Shown here: piece after piece, positions 1 to 7,704 of the stretch
Position numbering within the stretch: position 1 is the stretch's first letter
Layout: each line of letters begins with the position of its first letter
Source: Bacteroidota bacterium
GTDB lineage: Bacteria > Bacteroidota > Ignavibacteria > Tepidaquicellales > Tepidaquicellaceae
Direction of reading: 5' to 3'
Assembly: GCA_003519545.1 (NCBI GenBank)
Contig: DOWN01000109.1
Location: 1-25,968, forward strand
Length of the DNA stretch: 25,968 nucleotides
Notes under the pieces: model-generated
The model's input: only the letters and a program-made list of their open reading frames with translations
The model's database searches: none
Told to the model about the DNA's origin: nothing
Made by a program: the position numbers and the translations under genes

Positions 1-74
1 TAGTCGTTTTATTATTGAACTAATTGTAATTTTTAATACTATAAATAATTATAAATTAAATAAAAAGTTTTAGA

Positions 75-557
75 ATGAAAAAAGTAATATTTATTTTTGT
101 TTTAACAATGTTTTTTTCTAATTTGACAAAAGCACAAAATTATACTGATTTTACTCTTCCTGACCTGGAAGGAAATGATGTAAAAGTAAGTGAGTTATTA
201 AAATCCGGTCCTGTCTGGCTTGGTTTTTGGGCTACATGGTGCACTCCTTGCAAAGAGGAAATGAAACATATGAATACTCTTTGGGAAAAATATAAAGATA
301 AAGGTTTTACATACATAGCGGTAAATAACGATGACCAGAAATCGCTTTCAAAAGTTAAATCATACGTTGGCGCTAACGGATATGAGTTTCCTGTTGTATT
401 GGATACTGACCAGAAAATTTTTGAAGCCTATCAGGGCAACGGTCATCCTTTTTCAATTTTTATTTCTCAAGACGGCAAAATAGTTGCACGTCATCTGGGT
501 TATGTATCCGGCGATGAGAAAAAATTTGAAGAGGAAATTATCAACCAGTTAAAATGA
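75..557 (+). CDS. TlpA/ResA-like periplasmic thioredoxin-fold protein
   Basis: 160 aa. An N-terminal signal peptide (about residues 1-20, ending TKA before QN) implies export to the periplasm. The mature protein is one thioredoxin-like domain. The redox motif WATWCTPC lies at residues 52-59 (C56 and C59), and the conserved cis-proline is P125 in GNGHPFSIFI. This is the layout of the TlpA/ResA/AhpC-TSA group, whose members usually reduce or exchange disulfides in exported proteins, for example during cytochrome c maturation. The gene opens a plus-strand run. A DUF6029-like barrel follows after 31 nt, then an Omp28-like lipoprotein that also has a CxxC, so a shared envelope thiol role is plausible but inferred. 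Family assignment is strong; the substrate is unknown. Confidence 0.9.
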   Translation: MKKVIFIFVLTMFFSNLTKAQNYTDFTLPDLEGNDVKVSELLKSGPVWLGFWATWCTPCKEEMKHMNTLWEKYKDKGFTYIAVNNDDQKSLSKVKSYVGANGYEFPVVLDTDQKIFEAYQGNGHPFSIFISQDGKIVARHLGYVSGDEKKFEEEIINQLK

Positions 558-588
558 TGTAAAAATTTTTCTAATGTAAATTATAAAA

Positions 589-2256
589 ATGAAAAAAACT
601 CTACTTGTTCTTTTTTTCTTTTTTCTTTCCCTACCTGTATTCTCACAAATATCCATTCCTCCTATTAATCTAAAACTTGATGCTTCCGTAAATAATACTT
701 TAAGATATGGAAGCGGTTATGAATACTTTGGTTTTGATAAAGAATCAAAAGAATATTTTGAAAACATTACCGATGCAAGATTTACAATTAATGATGTAAT
801 TTTCGGACTGAGATATGAAATCAGTGATCCTATTGAATACGGAGTTGATTTCAAAGGATTCAGAAAAAGATATATTGAGTATAATAACGACATCGGAATT
901 TCTTTAAGAGCAGGTGATTTTTTTGATATTTTTTCAAGAGGGTTAACTCTCAATGTATTTGAACAAAGAGAACTTGCTTATGATACGGGAATAGACGGGG
1001 TGAGAGTAACTTATAAAAACAGATTTGGTGATAAAAAAACTCCCTGGGATTTCAGAGCACAGATTATCGGAGGTAATCTTGAATACCGTGATTTTCTTAT
1101 TCTTTCAAGAGTTGAAAAATATAAATTAAGAAATATAAATTTTGATATATCTCCCGTTAAACAAGTTAAACTCGGTGCGAGTTATATATATGCAACCGGG
1201 GAAGTTCCGAGTGGCGGAGAAACAACGGATATAAAAGCATATTTACCTGAAGTGAATTTTTCGGTTAACTTAAAAGATTTTCAGTTTTACAGTGCTTACT
1301 CAAGAAAACATATTAACACTTCACCTAATGCATTATATCCTGTAGAAATTTCAGCAAACGGTGACGGATTTTATTCATCTGCATCTTATTCAAAATCAGG
1401 TTTCGGAATAACTCTTGAATATAAAAATTACAGATTCGATTTAACTGCTCCTGATAACAGGAGTGCTGACAGACCTACAAAAATGTTACCTTTCCAAAAT
1501 CCTCCTACAGCTGTGAAAGAGCATACATACACTCTTATCTCAAGAAATCCTCACGTTGTAAATTTTAATGATGAAGTTGGCGGACAGCTTGATATTTTAT
1601 ATTTATTAAATGATAAGTTAACTTTTAATTTCAATGCGGCAATTTCTTCAGAGCATTATCAATATACAGAAACTGATTCAGCAGGAATACAAATTTTTAA
1701 CAGAGTAGAACGAAGTGCTAATTTTTTACCTGACTTAAATGATGCGTTCAATCCGTTTTGGGAAATATTTTTTGAAGCGGATTTCGCTGCAAGTGATAAA
1801 TGGAATTTCAAAGGTGCATTTTCAAGACAAAGTTCTGTAGTATATAATCAGTCGAGACCGTTAAATTCTGAAAAATTATTTTATACAACTATACCTATTG
1901 AAATTAAATATATCATTAATTCTCAATATGCTCTTAAATTAAATGTAGAGCAACAGTGGGCTCATAATTCTATTCGTTCGGGTGAAAAAAGTTATATGAA
2001 TCAATATGTTTCTCTGAATTTAACAAAATCACCTCAATTGAGTTTTTCAGTTAACGCTGAATTCACCAATGATAAAGAAGAACCGACGGGGAAAGACTTT
2101 TGGGCACAGGGTGAAGTTTTGTATAAATTAAATCAAAAAAATACATTAACTTTAAGTTATGGCAGTGAGCGTGGCGGGCTCAAATGTACAAACGGTATTT
2201 GCCGGTTTGTAAATCCTTTTGAAGGATTCAGATTATTGTTAATGAGTCAATTTTAA
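589..2256 (+). CDS. DUF6029-like outer-membrane beta-barrel protein
   Basis: 555 aa. A clear signal peptide (residues 1-19, FFFFLSLPVFS before Q) is followed by a protein built almost entirely of alternating, aromatic-rich strands such as KLDASVNNTLRYGSG and FKGAFSRQSSVVY. It ends in phenylalanine (LLLMSQF), as many outer-membrane barrels do. The N-terminal part, with NNTLRYG, RAGDFFDIFSRGLTLNVFE and VRVTY, resembles the DUF6029 family of Bacteroidota, which is uncharacterised. The ATG is the first in frame. No strong Shine-Dalgarno is seen. It lies between two exported CxxC proteins and is probably in one transcript with them. The envelope location is well supported. The DUF6029 label is from memory of the family and moderately sure; function is unknown. 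Confidence 0.75.
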   Translation: MKKTLLVLFFFFLSLPVFSQISIPPINLKLDASVNNTLRYGSGYEYFGFDKESKEYFENITDARFTINDVIFGLRYEISDPIEYGVDFKGFRKRYIEYNNDIGISLRAGDFFDIFSRGLTLNVFEQRELAYDTGIDGVRVTYKNRFGDKKTPWDFRAQIIGGNLEYRDFLILSRVEKYKLRNINFDISPVKQVKLGASYIYATGEVPSGGETTDIKAYLPEVNFSVNLKDFQFYSAYSRKHINTSPNALYPVEISANGDGFYSSASYSKSGFGITLEYKNYRFDLTAPDNRSADRPTKMLPFQNPPTAVKEHTYTLISRNPHVVNFNDEVGGQLDILYLLNDKLTFNFNAAISSEHYQYTETDSAGIQIFNRVERSANFLPDLNDAFNPFWEIFFEADFAASDKWNFKGAFSRQSSVVYNQSRPLNSEKLFYTTIPIEIKYIINSQYALKLNVEQQWAHNSIRSGEKSYMNQYVSLNLTKSPQLSFSVNAEFTNDKEEPTGKDFWAQGEVLYKLNQKNTLTLSYGSERGGLKCTNGICRFVNPFEGFRLLLMSQF

Positions 2257-2280
2257 ATTATTAATCAGGGAGTTTTTAAA

Positions 2281-3072
2281 ATGAAAAAAGTTTTTTTATA
2301 TATTTTGTTTATCTTTCCGGCAATGACTTTTTTTGCTTGCGAAAGCAATGACGGAAGAATTGTTACGGGCATTTCAAATTTATCTGCAACTAATAAAACA
2401 CTTGTTGAGTTATTTACCAATACAAGTTGCATACCTTGCGTTCCTGCTAATGAATATCTCAACGGAATTTTATTTCTCAATGGAGTTACTATCAATGATA
2501 CGAATGTAATTATTATCAGATATCATACCAATCTTTTTCCTGCTGATCCTTTTTATGAATATAACATTCCTGATGCGAATGCAAGAATATCATTTTATAA
2601 TGCGGCAAGTTCAAACCCAAGAGGATATTTAAAAGGTACCTTTATGGGATTATATAATGCTAACAATTGGACTAATCTTATAAATCAAAGACTTGCGACA
2701 ATTTCATCTTTCGGAATAGATGCGGATAATACATATGAACCTGCTACAAGATCGGGAAATATTGATGTTGTTCTCGGGCAAATTTCCGGAAATCAGATAA
2801 ATGATTTAGTAATTCATGTTGTTCTGACTGAAGATGATTTATATTTTATGGGACAAAACGGTGAAACGCTTTTTGAAAATGTTATGAGAGATTTAATTAC
2901 TCCTTCATCAGGATTGGCAGTTACTATTTCTCCTGCTCAAAGTGTGAATCTCGCTTTTGACTATGCTATAGATACTCTGATTAATATTAACAAAGCCCAT
3001 TTTGTGATTTTTTTACAATCAACTTCAACAAAAGAAGTTTTTGGAGTTGAAAGAGTGAAAGTATTAAAATAA
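2281..3072 (+). CDS. Omp28-like lipoprotein with thioredoxin-type CxxC
   Basis: 263 aa. The N-terminus (residues 1-20) ends TFFAC with acidic and polar residues after it, an acceptable Bacteroidota-type lipobox with C20 as the lipidated cysteine. The segment LVELFTNTSCIPCVPANEYL (residues 41-60) has a CIPC pair (C50 and C53) after a beta strand, as in Omp28-related proteins, which have a thioredoxin-like N-terminal half and a beta-rich C-terminal half. Omp28 proteins are surface or outer-membrane lipoproteins of unclear function. The start is supported by AGGGAG eight bases before the ATG. It follows the DUF6029-like gene by 24 nt. Linkage with a TlpA-like protein suggests an envelope thiol pathway, by inference. 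Lipoprotein and CxxC are seen directly; redox activity is not shown. Confidence 0.75.
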   Translation: MKKVFLYILFIFPAMTFFACESNDGRIVTGISNLSATNKTLVELFTNTSCIPCVPANEYLNGILFLNGVTINDTNVIIIRYHTNLFPADPFYEYNIPDANARISFYNAASSNPRGYLKGTFMGLYNANNWTNLINQRLATISSFGIDADNTYEPATRSGNIDVVLGQISGNQINDLVIHVVLTEDDLYFMGQNGETLFENVMRDLITPSSGLAVTISPAQSVNLAFDYAIDTLININKAHFVIFLQSTSTKEVFGVERVKVLK

Positions 3073-3083
3073 AAAATTTTCAA

Positions 3084-3104
3084 ACTTCTTTTTTGAAAAG
3101 AAGT
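3084..3104 (+). promoter_or_regulatory. Hairpin before the TTG-start HhH gene
   Basis: A perfect 9-bp stem with a 3-nt loop (ACTTCTTTT, loop TTG, AAAAGAAGT) lies 11 nt after the Omp28-like stop and ends 8 nt before the TTG start of the next gene. No clear T-run follows, so it is a poor intrinsic terminator. The 3' arm contains the only purine-rich stretch (AAAAGAAG) in ribosome-binding position. The fold could therefore hide the binding site or stabilise mRNA ends; this is inference. Confidence 0.45.
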
Positions 3105-3112
3105 ATTATAAT

Positions 3113-5209
3113 TTGAAATCAAAACCGGTTTATAAATTAATTTTTCTTGCCGTAATTTTTATTTGGAAAATTAATTTACAACCGGTTTATCTCCACGCTC
3201 AGGATAATGAGACACCTGCACCTGCCGATTCATTATTTAACACAGATCCTACAGAAACAATTCTCGATAACATTCAGGATGAAAATGAAGATTCACCTCT
3301 GCTTGAATTTTTACAGTCGCTTTATAGAAATCCTTACGATTTAAATTCCGTTTCGGTTTCTGAACTTGAAAATATTCCATTCATAAATCCGTTAATTGCA
3401 AGACGTATTATTGAATATCGCGATGAAAATGTTCTGTTCAAATCTAAAAGAGAATTACTTAAAATAGATGGCATCACCGATTTAATTTATGAAAAAATAA
3501 AACCTTTTCTTGTGGTGAGAACTGAAACAAAAGAAAAAATTCTTTCCGAGAAAGGTTTAACAGGTAAGGAAAAATCATTCAAAGGAATGTTTAAAGATTT
3601 TGATTTGCAATATAGAGGCAGATTTATACAGGATTTACAAACTAAACAAGGGTTTATTGATTCAGGTAAATATAGCGGTTCGAAATCAAAAATTTATAAC
3701 AGATTTAATTTTAAATATTATGATAAAAGTTTTGATCTCTCTGCAGGTTTAACTTTAGAAAAAGATCCGGGAGAAAATAATCTCACTGACTTTGTTTCAG
3801 GGTTTGTTGAAATTCAAAAATATAAGTTTATAAATAAATTTATTGCCGGTGATTATATTTTAAATTTCGGACAGGGTTTGGGAATGTGGAGTTCGCTTTC
3901 TTTTTCAAAGAACTATGATGTTTCGAATATAAAAAAACGTGACAGAGGTTTGCAGGCGTATAAATCAGTAAATGAAGTTCAGTTTTTCAGAGGTGCTGCT
4001 TCAGAATTAATTTACGATAAGTTTACATTTATATTATTTTATTCCGATAACTTTCTTGATGCGAGCATTGATACGCTTTTGAATGAAGTTTCAGCGTTTT
4101 ATTATGACGGCTACCACCGAACAATTTCAGAAATTTCAAGAAAAAATTCACTTAAAGAAAAAATTGGCGGTGTCAGATTGGTATATAACAGTAGCGGTTT
4201 GCGGTTAGGTGCTTCAGGTTGGGCAAGTGAATTTTCTAAGAATATAAAACCTGATGACCGTGAACTTTTTAATTTCTCCGGAAGAAAAGGAAATATGTTA
4301 AGTTTTGATTATGATTATGTTTTTAAAAATCTGAATTTATTTGGTGAAGTTGCCCGCTCCCAATCGGGCTCTGTTGCGTATATATCTTCGTTACAGATTG
4401 ATCTTGCTAAATATGCAGAGGCAGTTTTTTCTTACAGAAATTATCCGGAAGATTTTTCACCGGTTCACTCTTTTGGATTTGGTGAGAAAAACGGAAGCAC
4501 TCAAAACGAAATAGGTTTTTACGCGGGTTTAACTTTGAAGCCATTGAATAATGTTCTCGTTAATGCTTACTTTGATCAGTTTAAATTTCCATACAGATCT
4601 TTTTTTGAACAGACTCCGGTAACAGGAAATGATTTTCTTTTATACTCCGAATGGAAAGCGGTTAAAAACCTGAAAGTGATTTTGAAATATAAAAATGAGA
4701 ATAAAGAAGAGTTGAGGACAATTAAAGATGAATTTAACAGAGATGTTAAAAAAGTTGATAACAGAAATCAATTAAATTCACGGATTGAATTTATATATGA
4801 TTTTTCTGATAAAATGAGATTGAAATCCAGATATGAATATGTGAATGTAAATTACAAAAATTTTGGAGGCAGTAATAAAGGATATTTATTTTTCACTGAT
4901 TTAAAATTTATTGCCTTTAAGAATCTTTCTGTCGATACGAGATTTGTTATGTTCAATACTGATTCTTACGACAGCAGAGTATATGAATATGAAAACGATA
5001 TATCAGGTTTATTTTCAAATGTGGCACTTTATGGGAAAGGCACCAGATGGTATTTACTTATAAAATATAAACCTTTAAACTATATTGAGATTTCAGGAAA
5101 ATATGCAGAGACTTATTTTGACGGGGTTAAAGAAATCGGATCGGGAAATGACAGAATTCAGGGAAATATTAATAACAGATTAAACTTAAGTCTTGAACTA
5201 ACTTTATAA
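3113..5209 (+). CDS. Exported helix-hairpin-helix protein with C-terminal beta-barrel
   Basis: 698 aa. It begins with TTG: no ATG lies between the upstream hairpin and the signal peptide, and residues 1-30 (ending YLHAQ before DNE) make a good export signal, so TTG is the credible start. An acidic linker is followed by two helix-hairpin-helix units at about residues 75-135. They contain NPYDLNSVSVSELENIPFI and KSKRELLKIDGITDLIYEKI, which is the ComEA/DUF655-like type. From about residue 150 to the end the protein alternates aromatic strands (LQYRGRF, FIAGDYILNFGQGLGMWSS) and finishes NLSLELTL, typical of an outer-membrane barrel. HhH motifs usually bind DNA backbone, but in exported proteins they may serve other contacts. 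It sits 7 nt before phoH. The architecture is recurrent in Bacteroidota; its function is unknown to me. Confidence 0.75.
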   Translation: MKSKPVYKLIFLAVIFIWKINLQPVYLHAQDNETPAPADSLFNTDPTETILDNIQDENEDSPLLEFLQSLYRNPYDLNSVSVSELENIPFINPLIARRIIEYRDENVLFKSKRELLKIDGITDLIYEKIKPFLVVRTETKEKILSEKGLTGKEKSFKGMFKDFDLQYRGRFIQDLQTKQGFIDSGKYSGSKSKIYNRFNFKYYDKSFDLSAGLTLEKDPGENNLTDFVSGFVEIQKYKFINKFIAGDYILNFGQGLGMWSSLSFSKNYDVSNIKKRDRGLQAYKSVNEVQFFRGAASELIYDKFTFILFYSDNFLDASIDTLLNEVSAFYYDGYHRTISEISRKNSLKEKIGGVRLVYNSSGLRLGASGWASEFSKNIKPDDRELFNFSGRKGNMLSFDYDYVFKNLNLFGEVARSQSGSVAYISSLQIDLAKYAEAVFSYRNYPEDFSPVHSFGFGEKNGSTQNEIGFYAGLTLKPLNNVLVNAYFDQFKFPYRSFFEQTPVTGNDFLLYSEWKAVKNLKVILKYKNENKEELRTIKDEFNRDVKKVDNRNQLNSRIEFIYDFSDKMRLKSRYEYVNVNYKNFGGSNKGYLFFTDLKFIAFKNLSVDTRFVMFNTDSYDSRVYEYENDISGLFSNVALYGKGTRWYLLIKYKPLNYIEISGKYAETYFDGVKEIGSGNDRIQGNINNRLNLSLELTL

Positions 5210-5216
5210 AATTCAG

Positions 5217-6560
5217 ATGGCTCGAAAAAATTCATCAAAAGTTTTTGTGCTTGATACAAATGTTATTCTTCACGATGCAACAAGTATTCATCAGTTTGAA
5301 GAACATGATATCGTTGTGCCGATTACCGTTATAGAAGAAATTGATCATTTCAAACGAGGCAATCAGGTTATAAATTTAAATGCACGCGAGTTTGCAAGAA
5401 CACTCGACAGTATGACCGGCTCAGCATTATTCAATGGCGGTGTATCTCTCGGAAGAGGAAAAGGAAAAGTTTCCATTGCAATTTCAAAAGGGTTAAATGA
5501 AGAAATCAAAGAAGTATTTAAGGAAGATAATCCTGATCACAGAATATTAAGCACTGCACTTGAGATAAAGGATAAATATAAAAGTAAAAAACCTGTTATA
5601 CTCGTTACCAAAGATGTTAACCTGAGAATGAAAGCAAAAGCAATAGGATTGCCGGCGGAAGATTATACGACTGATAAGATTAGAGATATTGAAGAATTAT
5701 ACAGTGGTAAGGAAGTAATCGAAAATTTTGACGATGAAGTTTTACAAAAATTATTTACATCACCTTTTGAAGTTGAACTGACAAAAACTTTTAAAAAAAA
5801 TAAATTAGAAATAATTGCGAACAAGTATTTTATTTTAAGAAATTCAAACCGTTCAGTTTTAGTTCATACAGATGTAAACAGAGATTTAATTCGTAAAGTT
5901 GATAAGATGCCGGTTTATGGAATTCTTCCGAGAAATGCTGAGCAGACTTTCGCGGTTGATTCACTTACAAATACTGAAATTCCTCTTATATCATTAACCG
6001 GAAAAGCGGGTACCGGGAAAACCTTATTGGCATTGGCATCCGCTCTGCATATAAGAAAACACTACAGACAAATTTATATTGCAAGACCGGTTGTCCCGTT
6101 GAGCAATAAAGATATTGGATACTTGCCCGGTGATGTTGAGAGTAAACTTACACCTTATATGACACCTCTTTGGGATAACTTAAAAGTTATACAGGATCAA
6201 TATGCTGAAACTGATAAACAACACCAAACAATTTCTCAAATGGTAAAAGATCAAAAACTTGTTATAGAACCATTGAGTTATATTCGCGGAAGAAGTTTGC
6301 AGAGAATATTTTTTATAATTGATGAAGCACAAAATCTAACGCCACATGAAATTAAAACTATCATAACACGAGCGGGAGAGGGTTCGAAGATTGTTTTCAC
6401 AGGGGATATATATCAGATAGACCATCCATATCTTGATTCACAGTCAAACGGGTTGACGTATTTAATAGAACATTTCAAAGGACAGAAATTATATTCACAT
6501 ATAAATCTTGTAAAAGGAGAACGCAGCGAACTCGCCGAACTTGCAAGTAATTTGCTGTGA
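5217..6560 (+). CDS. PIN-PhoH fusion ATPase (PhoH2-like)
   Basis: 447 aa, full length for the PIN-PhoH (PhoH2/YlaK) family. The N-terminal PIN nuclease domain spans about residues 8-150. It has KVFVLDTNVILHD (D13), VIEEIDHFKR, an acidic DHRILSTALEI (D107) and VILVTKDVNL (D133), which supply the metal-binding acids. The C-terminal PhoH P-loop domain has Walker A GKAGTGKT (262-269), IARPVVPL, SYIRGRSLQ, Walker B FFIIDEAQN (365-373) and a sensor-like FTGDIYQID. Family members studied in actinobacteria couple ATP-driven RNA unwinding with sequence-specific RNase activity, so a cytoplasmic RNA-processing role is likely. It is last in the plus-strand run, 7 nt after the HhH gene and only 8 nt from the convergent RES toxin stop. 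Identification is firm. Confidence 0.95.
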   Translation: MARKNSSKVFVLDTNVILHDATSIHQFEEHDIVVPITVIEEIDHFKRGNQVINLNAREFARTLDSMTGSALFNGGVSLGRGKGKVSIAISKGLNEEIKEVFKEDNPDHRILSTALEIKDKYKSKKPVILVTKDVNLRMKAKAIGLPAEDYTTDKIRDIEELYSGKEVIENFDDEVLQKLFTSPFEVELTKTFKKNKLEIIANKYFILRNSNRSVLVHTDVNRDLIRKVDKMPVYGILPRNAEQTFAVDSLTNTEIPLISLTGKAGTGKTLLALASALHIRKHYRQIYIARPVVPLSNKDIGYLPGDVESKLTPYMTPLWDNLKVIQDQYAETDKQHQTISQMVKDQKLVIEPLSYIRGRSLQRIFFIIDEAQNLTPHEIKTIITRAGEGSKIVFTGDIYQIDHPYLDSQSNGLTYLIEHFKGQKLYSHINLVKGERSELAELASNLL

Positions 6561-6568
6561 GGTATTAA

Positions 6569-7039
6569 TTATATTAGTCTTTTATCGGGGTTATATTTAT
6601 CCGAAGTATAAATTTTTACATGTTTAAATTCTTCATATAATGGATTGAGAATTATATTAAATTCTTCGGGATAGGATTCTATAGGCAATACCGCTGAAGG
6701 AATTTTCAGTCCGCCATATTTCTTATCATTTAATATTTTAGTGCCTGCTTCAACGGTTTCAGTTGAATATGGATACTGATTCCAGGTGTTGGGTAATTCT
6801 TTCTTTTCAAATATTTTTAATTTATAATTGTCCGGAATTTCAATTTTAATATAGCAGATATCTTTTATGAGTGAATTTTCAGTTGAATTAACAAGTAACT
6901 CTAAAGTTGACAGTGATAAACTGGATGAAAAATAAATTGCCGGAACTCCTTTGGTATTCCACCTGCCACCAAATTTTTCCGCTCCGTATCCGCTTAAATC
7001 TTTTAAAAACTTGCACTGTGCAATTCTGTATAAAAACAT
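6569..7039 (-). CDS. RES-domain toxin
   Basis: 156 aa, normal length for a stand-alone RES protein. The family-defining residues are visible: the Arg in FGGRWNTKG (R26), YFSSSLSLSTLELLV with Glu E47, and LKIPSAVLPIES with Ser S115, followed by N(I)ILNP. RES toxins such as M. tuberculosis MbcT and Pseudomonas RES degrade NAD+, and ParT-type members modify phosphoribosyl pyrophosphate synthetase; all fold like ADP-ribosyltransferases. Here the core looks intact, so activity is plausible. The start overlaps the stop of the antitoxin gene by one base (TAATG), the usual tight arrangement with antitoxin first. It converges on phoH with an 8-nt gap and no evident terminator. Confidence 0.9.
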   Translation of the reverse strand: MFLYRIAQCKFLKDLSGYGAEKFGGRWNTKGVPAIYFSSSLSLSTLELLVNSTENSLIKDICYIKIEIPDNYKLKIFEKKELPNTWNQYPYSTETVEAGTKILNDKKYGGLKIPSAVLPIESYPEEFNIILNPLYEEFKHVKIYTSDKYNPDKRLI

Positions 7040-7467
7040 TAAGAGTAAACTCCGTGCGAAATCCTTTCAAGAATGTTTTTCACTTCTTCAATTCCTGAAT
7101 AATAACTTAATAAATCTGATGGTTTAACATTTCCAAGTCCCCGGTTTTCTTTTTCTAGCCACTTGTTAAAATTGTCTTTTCCCATTAACTTGATTCCCTT
7201 TGAATATAAATCCGCAAGAGAAAACAATTTTTCTTTTACATCATTGCTAAGTTCTTTGCTATAGGGATATCTTTGTAAAGTCCTCAGTGAAACGGATAAC
7301 CAGTTCGCTAACTTCATTTGCGGAACTGAAACATTTTTCGAAAAATTTATAAATGACCGTTTATTTACATTATAATCTAAGAATCTTAATTTGTCCGGTT
7401 TATAAGATTTCTTATGTGTCTCCGTTAAACCAAGTATATCTAATGTTAATTTATCTTCCATAACCAA
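7039..7467 (-). CDS. Xre/MbcA/ParS-type antitoxin (DUF2384-like)
   Basis: 142 aa. It is recognised by position directly before a RES toxin and by its C-terminal toxin-binding segment. That segment reads KLFSLADLYSKGIKLMG, then DNFNKWLEKENRGLGNVKPSDLLSYYSG, then GIEEVKNILERISHGVYS, matching the DUF2384/MbcA-ParS-Xre pattern in which the C-terminus plugs the toxin's NAD site. The middle (VSVPQMKLANWLSVSLRTLQRYP) looks like a helix-turn-helix for DNA binding. Two starts are possible, at 7467 or six bases later at 7461; neither has a clear Shine-Dalgarno. An inverted repeat lies just upstream (7475-7506), so autoregulation is likely but inferred. The antitoxin call is strong because of the pairing. 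Confidence 0.87.
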   Translation of the reverse strand: MVMEDKLTLDILGLTETHKKSYKPDKLRFLDYNVNKRSFINFSKNVSVPQMKLANWLSVSLRTLQRYPYSKELSNDVKEKLFSLADLYSKGIKLMGKDNFNKWLEKENRGLGNVKPSDLLSYYSGIEEVKNILERISHGVYS

Positions 7468-7474
7468 AAATATA

Positions 7475-7506
7475 CGTATTTGTCATAATATTCAACGACA
7501 AATGCG
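7475..7506. promoter_or_regulatory. Putative operator of the RES-Xre pair
   Basis: ATTTGTC (7478-7484) and GACAAAT (7497-7503) form a perfect 7-bp inverted repeat with a 12-nt spacer. Two more matching bases flank each arm (CG at 7475-7476 and CG at 7505-7506) after one mismatch. It begins 8 nt upstream of the antitoxin ATG, where the core promoter should be. Xre-type antitoxins commonly bind such dyads to repress their own operon. Binding is inferred. Confidence 0.45.
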
Positions 7507-7616
7507 ATATTATTTAATTCTTACACTATGATTACCTGAGGCAAAAATCAATTTTAATCAATATTATTCTTGTTTTAACAATACTTTAAAGTTGATTTCT
7601 GAATTCGTTCAGTATG

Positions 7617-7644
7617 TTGAAAGAATTATGCATAATTCTTTCAA
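7617..7644. repeat. Perfect 28-bp palindrome between FRG gene and antitoxin
   Basis: TTGAAAGAATTATG is followed immediately by its exact reverse complement, giving a 28-bp palindrome with no spacer. It lies in the 237-nt gap (7468-7704), about 150 nt upstream of the antitoxin start and 60 nt beyond the FRG stop. No T-run follows on either strand, so it is not a standard intrinsic terminator. A second GTTGAAA occurs at 7648-7654. It could be an operator, a processing hairpin or a remnant of a mobile repeat. Nothing else is recognisable in this gap. Confidence 0.6.
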
Positions 7645-7704
7645 TAAGTTGAAACAATTAGGATTTTCCACTATAAAAATTAACTGGTTTTACACCTTCA
7701 TCTC

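Noticed and set aside
1..74. Possible end of an upstream gene
   Set aside because: Only AT-rich DNA with stops in every frame; nothing can be assigned.
3124..3190. Repeated CCGGTTTAT at both ends of the HhH signal-peptide region
   Set aside because: Two nine-base copies coding for KPVYK and QPVYL; too short and explained by similar residues.
7616..7654. Two GTTGAAA motifs that resemble the ends of some CRISPR repeats
   Set aside because: Only two short copies, no regular spacers, and one belongs to the palindrome arm; no cas gene nearby.
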